Counted from the first letter of the stretch, positions 35,459 to 46,746 are shown. The stretch: DNA of 64,000 nt from Blastococcus sp. CT_GayMR19 (GCF_004570385.1 NZ_SPQL01000005.1:62001-126000); one strand, 5' to 3'. The notes: generated by a model from the sequence alone, not told the origin. Program-made: numbers and translations.

Positions 35459-36596
35459 GCACCGCCCCGCCGGCCAGGGCCGCGGGGACGGCAGGGGACT
35501 GTTCCGGTTCGCCGGTCGCGCGGACGGGCGGCGTCGTCGGCCCCAGGCCGGCCGCGTCGGCGGGGCGGATGAGCCGGCCCACGCCCCCGGTGCCGGCCGG
35601 AACCGTGAAGCCCCAGTCGAGCAGCAGGGCGGCCTGGTCGGCGGCCCGGAGCGGGACGTTCTCGGTGTCCATGACGCTGACCACGAGCCGGCGGCCGGCG
35701 CGTTCGGCGGCGGCGACGAACGTGTGCCGGGCGGCGTCGGTGAAGCCGGTCTTGCCGCCAAGGTTGCCCGGATAGGTCGTCAGCAGCGGGTTCTGGTTCT
35801 GGATCTGATAGCCGGCGGAGCGGTCCGCCACCGCCGGCATCTGGGCCACCGCGGTGGTCAGGACCGCGGCGGTGGACGGGTCCTCGACCAGTGCCCGGAA
35901 GATCAGCGCCAGGTCGTAGGGCGAAGAGGACTGCCCCGCCATGTCGAGCCCGGACGGCGTCCCGGCCACCGTGTCGAAGGCACCGATCGCCTCGGCGGTC
36001 TCGTTCATCGCCTCGACGGTCGCGGCCACCCCGCCGGCCGTCCGTGCCAGCGCGTTGGCCGCGTCGTTCCCGGACTGCATCATCAGCGACTGGAACAGCA
36101 GGGCCACGGGGTACTGCCCGCCGTCGACCAGCCCGACCCGGCTGCCCTCGATGTTCTCGTCCTCGACCGTCCCGGTCACGACCTGCGCCGGGTCCAGCCG
36201 TGGGGCGAGCGTCAGCAGCGTGAGCGTCTTCAGGGTGCTGGCGGGGTAGTACCGCCCGTGCGGGTCGCGGGCGGCGAGCACCTCGCCGCTCCCGGCGTCG
36301 GCCACCAGCCAGCCGGAGGCGGCCAGCCCGGCCGGCAGCGGCGGCGCGTCGTCGGCGACCACGGTGCCGCGGGTGTCGAGCCGGTCCCCGCCCACGGTGC
36401 TGCCGTCCGGCGCCTGCCCCTGCGGCGGCGGGCCGGACCAGGGGACGGTCGGGGTGGGCGCGGAGGGGTCGACCGTGGGCCGCGCAGGCGCCGCAGCGGC
36501 CGGGCCGGCTCCGACGAGGAGGGCGAGGCCGGCGGCGACAGCGGCCGCCCTGAGGACGACCGCGGCTCCGGCCGGCCGGGGCCGCGCACGCCTCAT
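35343..36596 (-). CDS. D-alanyl-D-alanine carboxypeptidase (S11, PBP5/DacA-like)
   Basis: A 417-residue serine peptidase that trims the terminal D-Ala from peptidoglycan stem peptides. Signal peptide (about 1-35, ending GAGPAAAAPA), Pro-rich linker, then the S11 domain: SxxK in YPASTLKTLTL, SxN in MQSGNDAAN and KTG in GGKTGFTDAA. A hydrophobic C-terminal helix (about 372-390) with a basic tail anchors it to the membrane. ATG 36596 is used; the longer upstream frame is Arg-rich noise. Its 3' end overlaps the YihY gene by 116 bases. Confidence 0.92.
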   Translation of the reverse strand: MRRARPRPAGAAVVLRAAAVAAGLALLVGAGPAAAAPARPTVDPSAPTPTVPWSGPPPQGQAPDGSTVGGDRLDTRGTVVADDAPPLPAGLAASGWLVADAGSGEVLAARDPHGRYYPASTLKTLTLLTLAPRLDPAQVVTGTVEDENIEGSRVGLVDGGQYPVALLFQSLMMQSGNDAANALARTAGGVAATVEAMNETAEAIGAFDTVAGTPSGLDMAGQSSSPYDLALIFRALVEDPSTAAVLTTAVAQMPAVADRSAGYQIQNQNPLLTTYPGNLGGKTGFTDAARHTFVAAAERAGRRLVVSVMDTENVPLRAADQAALLLDWGFTVPAGTGGVGRLIRPADAAGLGPTTPPVRATGEPEQSPAVPAALAGGAVLIVAATVLGRRRAVRPVLPPAAGATRPRSAGGSTSRRP

Positions 36597-36835
36597 GGGG
36601 GCACGGTATGCGCGGGCCGCTACGGGCGCTCGGGCGGTCCGGTGCGGCGCGGGGGTTCGCAACGATCGCGTCTCAGTCCGTTCCGGAGTTGGAGCAGGAC
36701 TCCACGGCCCGGTTAGCGTGCCCAGGTCTTGTGTCGGCGCGTTCCGCTTCTCGTGACCGACGACGCGGGAGCCCTGCACCCATCGGGACCCACCGCAGAG
36801 CACCGTCGGTGCGTCCCCCCAGAGAGGAGATCGTC

Positions 36836-37909
36836 TTGCGCCGAGCGCGGATGACGAAGGCCGCGGCGTTGCTGCTGGCCGGCAGCCTGGTCCTTGCGGC
36901 CTGTGCCAGCGACGAGGAGCCCAGCGGCGGCAGCGCCGGCGGCGGCGGAACCGGCGCCGACGAGGAGCTCAAGATCGGTCTCGCCTACGACGCGATCGGG
37001 CGCGGTGACCGCTCGTTCAACGACTCGGCCTTCGCCGGGGCCGAGGCGGCCGTCAAGGAGTTCGGTGGCGAGTACCGCGAGGTGACCCCGAACGAGGACG
37101 GCTCCGACCGCGCCGAGCTGCTCGCGCAGCTCGCCGAGGAGGGCTACAACCCGGTCATCGCCGTCGGCTTCGCCTACGACGAGACCATCGCCGAGGTCGC
37201 CGCCGACTTCCCGGACACCACCTTCGCGCAGGTCGACGGCGCCAACGCGCTGCCCGACGGCACCAGCAAGGGTGACAACGTCACCGGCCTGCTCTTCGCC
37301 GCGGAGGAGGGCTCGTTCCTCGCCGGTGCGGCCGCAGCGCTCAAGAGCGAGAGCGGTTCGATCGGCTTCATCGGCGGCCAGGACGTGCAGCTCATCCAGA
37401 CGTTCCAGGCCGGGTACGAGGCCGGCGCCCGCGCGGTCAACCCGAACATCCAGATCCTCGCCGAGTACCTCTCGCCCGCCGGTGACTTCTCCGGGTTCAA
37501 CGACCCGGCCCGTGCGCAGCTCCTGGCGGAAGGCATGTACACGGCCGGTGCCGACATCGTGTTCCAGGTCGCAGGCGGCTCGGGCACCGGCGTCTTCCAG
37601 GCCGCGGCCGCTGCGGGCAAGCGGGCCATCGGCGTCGACTCCGACCAGTACAACACCGTCGACGACCCGGCCCTGCAGGCCGTGATCATGACCTCCATGC
37701 TCAAGCGGGTGGACAACGCCGTGCTGGCCTTCGTGGGCGACTACGTGGACGGCACCGTCGAGGGCGGCAGCGACAACCTGTACGACCTGGAGAGCGACGG
37801 CGTCGGCCTGGCCACGTCGGGCGGCTTCATCGAGGACATCCAGGCGGACATCGACGCCCTCCGTCAGCAGATCATCGACGGGGAGATCGAGGTCCCGACG
37901 ACCCCGTGA
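36836..37909 (+). CDS. BMP-family nucleoside-binding lipoprotein
   Basis: A 357-residue substrate-binding lipoprotein of the basic membrane protein (BMP/PnrA) family, which captures nucleosides for an ABC importer. The lipobox LVLAAC gives a lipidated Cys near residue 22, followed by a Gly/Ser linker and the binding domain with DRSFNDSAFAGA, GFAYDETI and GIGV-like AIGVDSDQY. TTG 36836 has AGAGGAGA 5 bases upstream; ATG 36851 is an alternative. It heads the operon of ATPase, two permeases, cdd and deoA. Confidence 0.92.
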   Translation: MRRARMTKAAALLLAGSLVLAACASDEEPSGGSAGGGGTGADEELKIGLAYDAIGRGDRSFNDSAFAGAEAAVKEFGGEYREVTPNEDGSDRAELLAQLAEEGYNPVIAVGFAYDETIAEVAADFPDTTFAQVDGANALPDGTSKGDNVTGLLFAAEEGSFLAGAAAALKSESGSIGFIGGQDVQLIQTFQAGYEAGARAVNPNIQILAEYLSPAGDFSGFNDPARAQLLAEGMYTAGADIVFQVAGGSGTGVFQAAAAAGKRAIGVDSDQYNTVDDPALQAVIMTSMLKRVDNAVLAFVGDYVDGTVEGGSDNLYDLESDGVGLATSGGFIEDIQADIDALRQQIIDGEIEVPTTP

Positions 37910-37913
37910 TCCC

Positions 37914-37944
37914 GACGCGGACCCGCCATCAGCGGGTCCGCGTC
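37914..37944 (+). terminator. Hairpin after the BMP lipoprotein gene
   Basis: Perfect 13-bp inverted repeat (37914-37926 with 37932-37944) and a 5-base loop, 4 bases past the stop. Within an operon it may be a partial terminator or mRNA stabiliser that keeps the binding protein in excess over the membrane parts. The 260 bases from here to the ATPase gene hold no recognised gene. Confidence 0.7.
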
Positions 37945-38204
37945 CGCACGGTCGACACCGACGGCGGGTCCGGGCGCGCTGCACCTCGAGTGCGGAGCCC
38001 GGGCCCGCCGTCGTGTCCGGCCCACCGGGGGCGGTGGCCCACGAGCGGGCCGCGATGCGACATCATGCGGCCAGCCGGATCCTGCGCCTCGTGCCTGCGG
38101 GAACCGGGCCGGCCGGTGGTCACGGTTGAACCCGTCGCCGTCGGCGCGGACAAGTGGACGTGCGCCGCGTACCCCGTGGCCGCACCCGAGTGAGAGGCCC
38201 CACG

Positions 38205-39796
<1,592 letters not shown>

Positions 39797-39800
<4 letters not shown>

Positions 39801-39877
39801 GCGAGCGGGTGAGCTCCCGGGGTGGAGCCCGGCGCCGGTTCATCCGTCCGACGAGCGCCGGCGAGGAGACCTCATGA
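39797..39877 (+). repeat. 26-codon junction cassette (MIRU-like), copy C, between ABC genes
   Basis: ATG overlaps the ATPase stop (ATGA). The frame runs 26 codons (MSERVSSRGGARRR, then FIRPTSAGEETS) and its TGA overlaps the permease ATG. It supplies GAGGAG 5 bases before that ATG. The C-terminal RPTSA-EE matches copies A and B2; the middle is different. Confidence 0.8.
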
Positions 39878-41082
39878 ACCGGGTGCGTCGCACCGGGCTG
39901 GCTCTGCTCGGGCCCGTGCTCTCGATCGTCGTCGCGCTCGTCATCTTCGCGATCGTCATCCTGCTGATCGGCGAGGACCCGCTCGCCGCGCTGCAGGTCA
40001 TGACCGATCTGGGCGACCGCCCGTCCCAGCAGGTGCAGTCGATCGTGGTGATCCTCAACCGCGCCGTCCCGTTGTTCCTCGCCGGCCTCGCGGTGTCGAT
40101 CGCCTTCCGGATGGGCCTGTTCAACATCGGCGTCGAGGGTCAGTACCGCCTGGCCACGATCCTCGCCGCCGCCGCGGGTGCGGCTGTCGCGCTGCCCGCC
40201 CCGCTGCACGTCCTGCTGATCGTCGTCGTCGCCATGCTGGTCGGCGCCGTGTGGGCCGGCATCGTCGGAGTGCTCAAGGTGACGCGCGGCGTGAGCGAGG
40301 TGATCAGCTCGATCATGCTCAACTTCGTCGCGCTGGGCACCGCGTCGTTCCTGCTCACCGGACCGCTGCGGGGCAGCGGACCGGGCGAGTCGATCGTGAC
40401 GACCAAGATCATCCCTGAGTCGGGCTGGTTCCCGAGCCTCAACGGCCTGCTCACCGGGCTGGGCCTCGCGGAGCCCCGCTCCGAGCTCTTCGGCTTCCTG
40501 CTGGTTGCCGTCGTCGTGGGCGTCGGAATCGCGGTGCTGCTCAAGCGCACCCGCTTCGGCTTCGACCTGCGGGCCACCGGGCTCTCGCCGTCGGCGGCCA
40601 CGGCCAGCGGCGTCGATGCCCGTGGCATGGTGATCAAGACGATGCTGCTCTCCGGTGCCATCGCCGGACTCATCGGCCTGCCCGAACTGCTCGGCAACGC
40701 GCACCGGTTCAGCACCGAGTTCACCGCGGGGCTGGGCTTCCTGGGCATCGCGGTCTCGCTGCTCGGCCGCAACAGCCCCGTGGGCATCGCCCTCGCGGCC
40801 CTGCTGTTCGCCTTCCTCGACCGGGCCGCGCTGCCGCTGCAGTTCGCCGACATCCCCTCGTCGGTGGTCACGATCATCCAGGGCACGATCGTGCTCGCCG
40901 TCGTGATCGCCAACGAGATCGCCCGTCGCCTGGCGCTGCGCTCGGCCGAGCGGGCGGGCGCCGCCGCCGGACCGTCCGGCGGCGAGGGCGGGGGCAGCAG
41001 CCCACCGCCGGACACGGGTCCGGACGGCGGGCAGCGCATCTACACCGGAGTCCCCGGCGAACCCCAGGGAGTGGAGTCATGA
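39874..41082 (+). CDS. Nucleoside ABC transporter permease 1
   Basis: A 402-residue membrane permease with eight to ten helices, of the BPD_transp_2 class used by BMP-type nucleoside importers. FRMGLFNIGVEGQYRLATI and TLRATG-like DLRATGLSPSAATASGV are typical of the pair YufP/YufQ. A Gly/Ser/Pro-rich cytoplasmic tail (about 365-402) is unusual but not functionally informative. Translation starts at ATG 39874, overlapping the stop of the cassette frame. The stop overlaps permease 2. Confidence 0.93.
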   Translation: MNRVRRTGLALLGPVLSIVVALVIFAIVILLIGEDPLAALQVMTDLGDRPSQQVQSIVVILNRAVPLFLAGLAVSIAFRMGLFNIGVEGQYRLATILAAAAGAAVALPAPLHVLLIVVVAMLVGAVWAGIVGVLKVTRGVSEVISSIMLNFVALGTASFLLTGPLRGSGPGESIVTTKIIPESGWFPSLNGLLTGLGLAEPRSELFGFLLVAVVVGVGIAVLLKRTRFGFDLRATGLSPSAATASGVDARGMVIKTMLLSGAIAGLIGLPELLGNAHRFSTEFTAGLGFLGIAVSLLGRNSPVGIALAALLFAFLDRAALPLQFADIPSSVVTIIQGTIVLAVVIANEIARRLALRSAERAGAAAGPSGGEGGGSSPPPDTGPDGGQRIYTGVPGEPQGVES

Positions 41083-42359
41083 GCAGCGTGACCGTTCCCC
41101 CTGGCACGCGGCCCAGTCGTGGCCCCCTGACCGACCTGCTCACCGGTGGGGGCCGCAGGCGGCGGGTCCTCTGGGTCGCCGTCGCCGTCTTCGTGCTGTT
41201 CTCCGCGATCCGGGTGATCTCGGGCGAGCAGGCGCTGACGTCCTCGCCGACGTTCAGGGCCGCTCTGCTGCTGGCGGTCCCCATCGCTCTGGTGGCGCTC
41301 GGCGGTCTCTTCGCGGAGCGGGCCGGCGTGGTCAACATCGGGCTCGAGGGGATGATGATCCTCGGCACCTGGGGCGCCGGCTGGGCCGGCTACCAGTGGG
41401 GCTGGGCCGCCGCGGTGGTCGGCGGGCTCGTGCTGGGCGCCGTGGGCGGGCTGCTGCACGCCATCGCCACGATCACGTTCGGCGTCGACCACGTCGTCTC
41501 CGGCGTGGCGATCAACATCCTCGCCGCAGGCATCGTGCGCTTCCTGTCCGAGCTGATCTACATCGACAACCCGGCCGGGGGCGGTGCCGCCCAGTCCCCG
41601 CCGCTGACCAGCCGGCCACCGGAGTTCTCCCTCCCGATCCTGTCCTCCGGACCGGACCTGCTGGGCTCGGTCGAGGAGCGGCACTGGTTCCTGATCAGCG
41701 ACGTCGCCGCCCTGCTGCGCGGGCTGACCAGCGGAGTGGGCGTCCTCACCGTGATCGCGGTGCTGATGATCCCGGCTGCCTACCTGATCCTGTGGCGGAC
41801 GGCGTTCGGCCTGCGGCTGCGGGCCTGCGGGGAGAACCCCGCGGCCGCCGACTCCCTCGGCGTCCCCGTGTTCCGGCTCAAGTACATCGCCGTGCTCATC
41901 TCGGGAGCTCTCGCCGGGCTCGGCGGGGTCTTCCTCGTCTTCATCGCCAACATCTACCGCGAGGGCCAGACCGGCGGCCGTGGGTTCATCGGCCTCGCCG
42001 CGCTGATCTTCGGCAACTGGCGACCGGGCGGACTCGCCGCGGGTGCAGGGCTCTTCGGCTTCGCCGACGCCCTGCAGCTGCGCAGCCGCACGGCGGTCGT
42101 CGCCCTGCTGCTGCTGGTGGCGGTCATCCTGGTGGCGGTGGCGGTCGTCCAGGTACGGCGCCGGGCGTTCGTGCAGGCGGTGATCGCCGCGGTGTTCGCG
42201 GGGGCCGCCCTGACCGGCTACCTGACGATCGACCGGCTGCCCGAGGGCATCGTCTTCTTCACCCCCCACCTGATCACCCTGCTGGTCCTGTCCCTGGCCT
42301 CGCAGCGATTGCGGATGCCGAAGGCCGACGGACTGGTCTACCGACGAGGAGAGCACTAG
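41079..42359 (+). CDS. Nucleoside ABC transporter permease 2
   Basis: A 426-residue membrane permease, the second BPD_transp_2 subunit. It has about ten helices and the family stretch FAERAGVVNIGLEGMMILG, and FGLRLRACGENPAAADSLGV before the coupling region. The C-terminal part adds two extra helices beyond the usual length. ATG 41079 overlaps permease 1 (ATGA) and its TAG stop overlaps the cdd start (TAGTG), so the operon continues into the salvage enzymes. Confidence 0.93.
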   Translation: MSSVTVPPGTRPSRGPLTDLLTGGGRRRRVLWVAVAVFVLFSAIRVISGEQALTSSPTFRAALLLAVPIALVALGGLFAERAGVVNIGLEGMMILGTWGAGWAGYQWGWAAAVVGGLVLGAVGGLLHAIATITFGVDHVVSGVAINILAAGIVRFLSELIYIDNPAGGGAAQSPPLTSRPPEFSLPILSSGPDLLGSVEERHWFLISDVAALLRGLTSGVGVLTVIAVLMIPAAYLILWRTAFGLRLRACGENPAAADSLGVPVFRLKYIAVLISGALAGLGGVFLVFIANIYREGQTGGRGFIGLAALIFGNWRPGGLAAGAGLFGFADALQLRSRTAVVALLLLVAVILVAVAVVQVRRRAFVQAVIAAVFAGAALTGYLTIDRLPEGIVFFTPHLITLLVLSLASQRLRMPKADGLVYRRGEH

Positions 42360-42772
42360 TGCCCGAGGTGAACTGGGATGCCCTCCGCTCCGCGGCGCGC
42401 GAGGCGATGACGCACGCCTATGCGCCGTACTCGAGGTTCCCGGTCGGTGTCGCCGGCCTGGTCGACGACGGGCGCGTGGTCACCGGGTGCAACGTGGAGA
42501 ACGCCTCCTACGGCCTCGGGCTGTGCGCCGAGTGCGGCATGGTCAGCGACCTCGCGCGCACCGGCGGTGGGCGGCTCGTGGCGGTGGCCTGCGTCGGCGG
42601 GGACGGGCAGCCGCTGATGCCGTGCGGCCGGTGCCGGCAGCTGCTGTGGGAGCACGGCGGGGCCGAGATGCTCATCGAGACGGTGTCGCTGGGGATCGTG
42701 CCGATGCGCGAGGTGCTGCCCGACGCGTTCGGCCCCGAGGACCTGGTGGCCGCGGCCGCCCGGGAAGGCTGA
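42359..42772 (+). CDS. cdd: Cytidine deaminase
   Basis: A 137-residue small, tetrameric-type cytidine deaminase converting (deoxy)cytidine to (deoxy)uridine. Zinc and catalytic residues: CAEC in GLGLCAECGMV (Cys replaces His, as in the Bacillus type, with the catalytic Glu) and PCGRCRQ. YSRFPVGVAG is the substrate-side motif. The GTG start overlaps the permease stop. It acts on nucleosides brought in by the upstream transporter. Confidence 0.95.
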   Translation: MPEVNWDALRSAAREAMTHAYAPYSRFPVGVAGLVDDGRVVTGCNVENASYGLGLCAECGMVSDLARTGGGRLVAVACVGGDGQPLMPCGRCRQLLWEHGGAEMLIETVSLGIVPMREVLPDAFGPEDLVAAAAREG

Positions 42773-42773
42773 C

Positions 42774-44045
42774 ATGGACGCCATCGATGTCCTGCGCACG
42801 AAGCGGGACGGCGGGCGCCTGACCTCCGAGCAGATCCGCTGGATCATCGCCGCCTACACCGACGGCAGCGTGCCCGACGAGCAGATGAGCGCCCTCCTGA
42901 TGGCGGTGTTCTTCCGCGGGATGTCCCCGGAGGAACTGGCCGTCTGGACGCAGGCGATGATCGACTCCGGCGTCCGGAAGGACCTCTCCTCGCTGGGCCG
43001 GCCCACCGCCGACAAGCATTCCACCGGCGGGGTGGGCGACAAGATCACGCTGCCCCTCGCGCCGCTGGTCGCGGCCTGCGGCGTCGCGGTGCCGCAGCTG
43101 TCCGGGCGGGGGCTGGGCCACACCGGCGGCACGCTGGACAAGCTGGAGTCGATCCCGGGCTGGCGGGCCGACGTCGACGAGGCGGCCTACCTGCGGCAGC
43201 TGCACGAGGTCGGCGCGGTCATCTGCGCGGCCGGCAACGACCTCGCGCCGGCCGACAAGAAGCTCTACGCGCTGCGCGACGTCACCGGCACGGTGGAGTC
43301 GATCCCGCTCATCGCCAGCTCGATCATGAGCAAGAAGATCGCCGAGGGCGCGGACGCGCTGGTGCTGGACGTGAAGACGGGCTCCGGTGCGTTCATGAAG
43401 GACCCCGAGGCCTCCCGCGAGCTGGCCCGCACGATGGTCGGCCTCGGTGAGGCGGCCGGAGTGCGCACCGTGGCGCTGGTGACGGCGATGGACCGCCCGC
43501 TGGGCCGCGCGGCGGGCAACGCCGTCGAGGTGGCGGAGTCGCTGGAGGTGCTCGCCGGGGGCGGTCCGGCCGACGTCGTCGAGCTGACCCTCGCCCTCGC
43601 GCGGGAGATGCTCACCGGCGCCGGCCGGGGCGACGTCGACCCAGCCGGGGCGCTGGCCGACGGCCGGGCCATGGACGTCTGGCGGCGCATGATCGCCGCG
43701 CAGGGCGGCGACCCGGACGCCGCGCTGCCGAAGCCCGCGGAGACCCACGTGGTGACGGCGCCGGCGACCGGCACGCTGACCCGCCTGGACGCGTTCTCCC
43801 TCGGCGTCGCCGCCTGGCGTCTCGGTGCCGGCCGGGCCCGCAAGGAGGATCCCGTGTCGGCGGCCGCAGGGGTCGTCTGGACCGCGGGCGTGGGGGACCG
43901 GGTGACCGCCGGGCAGCCGCTGCTGGAGCTCCAGACCGACGACGCCGCGCGCATCCCGCGGGCGCTGGAGGCGCTGGAGGGCGCGGTCGGGATCGACACC
44001 GACGACCAGCCGCTGCCGCTGATCCTCGACCGCATCACCGCCTGA
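42774..44045 (+). CDS. deoA: Thymidine/pyrimidine-nucleoside phosphorylase
   Basis: A 423-residue phosphorylase that cleaves thymidine or deoxyuridine to base plus deoxyribose 1-phosphate. The family signature KHSTGGVGDKITLPLAP is complete, with SGRGLGHTGGTLDKLES and DVKTGSGAFM downstream, then the C-terminal PYNP domain (about 340-420). Start ATG 42774 lies one base after the cdd stop. Its product feeds the deoC route encoded at 55.7 kb. Confidence 0.95.
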   Translation: MDAIDVLRTKRDGGRLTSEQIRWIIAAYTDGSVPDEQMSALLMAVFFRGMSPEELAVWTQAMIDSGVRKDLSSLGRPTADKHSTGGVGDKITLPLAPLVAACGVAVPQLSGRGLGHTGGTLDKLESIPGWRADVDEAAYLRQLHEVGAVICAAGNDLAPADKKLYALRDVTGTVESIPLIASSIMSKKIAEGADALVLDVKTGSGAFMKDPEASRELARTMVGLGEAAGVRTVALVTAMDRPLGRAAGNAVEVAESLEVLAGGGPADVVELTLALAREMLTGAGRGDVDPAGALADGRAMDVWRRMIAAQGGDPDAALPKPAETHVVTAPATGTLTRLDAFSLGVAAWRLGAGRARKEDPVSAAAGVVWTAGVGDRVTAGQPLLELQTDDAARIPRALEALEGAVGIDTDDQPLPLILDRITA

Positions 44046-44147
44046 GCGGCGCGCCTGCTGCGCTCGCCCGGGGGACAATCGTGGCCTCGATCGGCCTGCT
44101 GGGTTCTAGGCTCCGCCTGGCCTGTCGGGGCGATGATCCGAGGTGTC

Positions 44148-44825
44148 ATGACTCTGGGGGAGAAGGCGCGGGATCGACCTGTGCTGACCGCCGTGATCGG
44201 GGCGACCGGAGTGGTTCTCGCGGCGGTCGTCGGCATCGTCGGGGCTCGGATCGGGGGACCCGGCTCGCCCTCCCCGAGCTCATCCCCGATCCCGTCGTCG
44301 AGCCCGTCGCAAGGCACGGCCTCGGGACCGTCGCAGGACCCTGTCTCGGGGCCGCCACAGGGCTCGTCCCCGAGTCCGTCCCCGACGAGCGAGCTCCAGC
44401 GACTGCTCTCGTATCTGCCCCAGACGGTGTCCAACTGCACGCCTACCGAAGCGAGGTACGGGGCGTTGGTAGGCGTGGTGTGTGCCGTGACCCCTGGCAC
44501 GATCGCGGTGGATGCCTCCGTCAACTTCTTCCTGTACGACGACGTCGAGGCGGTTCGGCTGGCGTTCCAGCAGAATGTGCCCGCCGCCGTCACCCCCACG
44601 CAGCAGGTGTGTCCTGACGGGCCCGACCGGAGCGACTACCACGACGAGCGACAGGAACCCGCGGGCCAGCTGGCGTGCTGGGTGGCCGCCGACAACGGCG
44701 CCCCGTACATCGTGTGGACGACGGACGTCCCCAGCGTGATGGCGACGGTCGGCGGCCCGGTGGGCGCCACACCGGGCGACCTGTGGCCCTTCTGGCTGAA
44801 CACGCCCATCGATCTCCCTGAGTAG
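44148..44825 (+). CDS. Membrane-anchored extracellular protein, unknown function
   Basis: A 225-residue protein with one N-terminal transmembrane helix (about 15-38), a Ser/Pro/Gly-rich linker (about 42-90), and an extracellular domain (about 92-225) with four cysteines that could form two disulphides (NCTP, VVCAV, QVCPD, LACWV). The domain resembles extracellular parts of actinobacterial Ser/Thr kinases, but no kinase is attached. ATG 44148 has GAGG just upstream; ATG 44133 is an alternative. Confidence 0.75.
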   Translation: MTLGEKARDRPVLTAVIGATGVVLAAVVGIVGARIGGPGSPSPSSSPIPSSSPSQGTASGPSQDPVSGPPQGSSPSPSPTSELQRLLSYLPQTVSNCTPTEARYGALVGVVCAVTPGTIAVDASVNFFLYDDVEAVRLAFQQNVPAAVTPTQQVCPDGPDRSDYHDERQEPAGQLACWVAADNGAPYIVWTTDVPSVMATVGGPVGATPGDLWPFWLNTPIDLPE

Positions 44826-45034
44826 TCCGGCCGGGGCGGGCGGCCCCCACCTCATGGGGTCCTGGAGCGAGGGCAGCCGCGAGACGCCGGCGTCCTCCCC
44901 CCGGAACGACGTCTCCAGCCGGAGTGCCGATCCGTTGGCCGCCCGCGTCTCCGCGCGACTGCTCCACGGTCGTCGGGAACGTCACGTGGGGTAGTCGTCG
45001 GCCGCGCGGCCCGCAGGGGGGAGACTGTTCCCTC

Positions 45035-45934
45035 GTGACCCGTTCGTCGGCAGCCGTGCGCCCCCGGCCGCATCCCGGTGACCCCCTCGATCCGGCCGCG
45101 GCGATCTCCATCCGCGGGCTCGGCAAGCGCTACGGCGAGTTCGTCGCCGTCGACGATCTCGACCTCGACATCCACCGCGGCGAGATCTTCGCGCTGCTCG
45201 GCCCCAACGGCGCCGGCAAGACGACCACGGTGGAGATCTGCGAGGGCTACCGCGCCCGGGACACCGGCGACGTCCGGGTGCTGGGGGAGGACCCCGCGCA
45301 GGGCGGGCGGCGCTGGAAGGCCCACCTGGGCATCGTGCTGCAGTCGAACTCCGGCGAGAGCCAGCTGACCGTCCGCGAGACGGTCGCCTCCCGGGCCGAC
45401 CTCTATCCCGACCCGCGGAACCCCGACGAGGTCCTCGAGCTCGTCGGGCTGACCGAGAAGGCGCGGGTGCGCGGGCAGGCCCTGTCCGGCGGGCAGCGGC
45501 GGCGGCTCGACGTGGCGCTGGGCATCGTCGGCCGGCCCACGCTGCTCTTCCTCGACGAGCCGACCACCGGCTTCGACCCGGAGGCGCGCCGGCAGTTCTG
45601 GTCGCTGATCCGCTCCCTCCGGGAGCTGGGCACCACGATGCTGCTCACCACCCACTACCTGGACGAGGCGGAGGCGCTCGCCGACCGGGTCGGGGTCATC
45701 AGCCGCGGCCGGCTGGTCGAGGTCGCCGTCCCCTCGCTGCTCGGCGGCCGCGAGACGGCGCCGGCGCTGATCACCTGGACCGAGGACGGCGTCCGGCGCA
45801 CCGCCGAGACGGCGACGCCGACGGCGTTCGTCCGGGAGCTGGCTGCGCGGTTCCCCGGCGAGGTGCCGGACCTGGCCGTCGCCCGCCCGACCCTCGAGGA
45901 CGTGTACCTGCGGATGATCGGGGAAGGCCGGTGA
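45035..45934 (+). CDS. ABC-2 type exporter ATPase
   Basis: A 299-residue single-domain ABC ATPase of the drug/lipid export (CcmA/DrrA) group. Walker A GPNGAGKTTT, Q-loop LQSNSGES, signature LSGGQRRRLDVAL, Walker B LLFLDEPTTGFD and the switch His in LLTTHYLDEAE are intact. The C-terminal extension (about 225-299) is typical of DrrA-like proteins. GTG 45035 is used. Its stop overlaps the permease GTG (GTGA). The 209 bases upstream hold no recognised gene. Substrate unknown. Confidence 0.92.
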   Translation: MTRSSAAVRPRPHPGDPLDPAAAISIRGLGKRYGEFVAVDDLDLDIHRGEIFALLGPNGAGKTTTVEICEGYRARDTGDVRVLGEDPAQGGRRWKAHLGIVLQSNSGESQLTVRETVASRADLYPDPRNPDEVLELVGLTEKARVRGQALSGGQRRRLDVALGIVGRPTLLFLDEPTTGFDPEARRQFWSLIRSLRELGTTMLLTTHYLDEAEALADRVGVISRGRLVEVAVPSLLGGRETAPALITWTEDGVRRTAETATPTAFVRELAARFPGEVPDLAVARPTLEDVYLRMIGEGR

Positions 45935-46743
45935 CCGCTCCCGACGTGCCGCTGCCCTCGGTGGCGCGGGTGTTCCGCTCGCGTGCGGTGGTGGAGCTCA
46001 AGGAGTTCTTCCGCCAGCGCGAGGCGGTCGTCTTCACGCTGATGCTGCCGGTGCTGCTGCTGGTCGTCTTCGGCGCGGTGCTGAACTTCGACCTCGGCAA
46101 CGGGGTGAGCTTCACCCAGTACTTCATGGCCGGGATCATCGCGGCCGGCATCCTCGGCGCCAGCCTGCAGAACATGGCGATCAGCATCGCCACCGAGCGC
46201 TCCGACGGCACGCTGAAGAGCCTCGCGGGCACACCCATGCCGCGCAGCGCCTACTTCGTCGGCAAGGTCGTCCAGGTCCTCGCCGTCACCGTGGCGATCA
46301 TCGTGATCCTGCTGCTGATCGGCGTGGTGTTCTACGGCATCGACCTGCCCGCGGGCTCGGACTGGCTGACCTTCGCGTGGGTGACGTTCCTCGGGTCGGC
46401 GTCGTGCACGCTGCTCGGGATCGCGATCTCGAGCCTGGCCAAGAACGGCCGGTCGGCCTCGGCCACGGTCACCCCGTTCGCGCTGCTGCTGCAGTTCATC
46501 TCGGGCGTCTTCTTCCAGTTCAGCGAGATCCCGAGCTGGATGCAGACGGTCGCCGCGTTCTTCCCGCTCAAGTGGATGGCGCAGGGACTGCGGTCGGTCT
46601 TCCTGCCCGACTTCATGGCGGCGGCCGAGCCGGCCGGCAGCTGGGAGCACGGGCGGATCGCGCTGGTCCTGGTGCTGTGGTGCATCGCGGGTCTGCTGCT
46701 CTGCGTGGCGACCTTCCGCTGGCAGGACCGGTCCACCAAGTAG
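45931..46743 (+). CDS. ABC-2 type exporter permease
   Basis: A 270-residue membrane protein with six helices, of the ABC2_membrane family, the partner of the overlapping ATPase. FRQREAVVFTLMLPVLLLVVF is the first helix with its amphipathic lead-in, and SGVFFQFSEIPSWM is the conserved stretch before the last helices. Substrate is unknown. Its TAG stop forms the start of the -10 box of add. Confidence 0.9.
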   Translation: MTAPDVPLPSVARVFRSRAVVELKEFFRQREAVVFTLMLPVLLLVVFGAVLNFDLGNGVSFTQYFMAGIIAAGILGASLQNMAISIATERSDGTLKSLAGTPMPRSAYFVGKVVQVLAVTVAIIVILLLIGVVFYGIDLPAGSDWLTFAWVTFLGSASCTLLGIAISSLAKNGRSASATVTPFALLLQFISGVFFQFSEIPSWMQTVAAFFPLKWMAQGLRSVFLPDFMAAAEPAGSWEHGRIALVLVLWCIAGLLLCVATFRWQDRSTK

Positions 46744-46746
46744 CTT
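46741..46746 (+). promoter_or_regulatory. add: -10 box TAGCTT of add, built on the permease stop codon
   Basis: TAGCTT, 6 bases, then GTG 46753. The TAG is the permease stop codon. Confidence 0.45.
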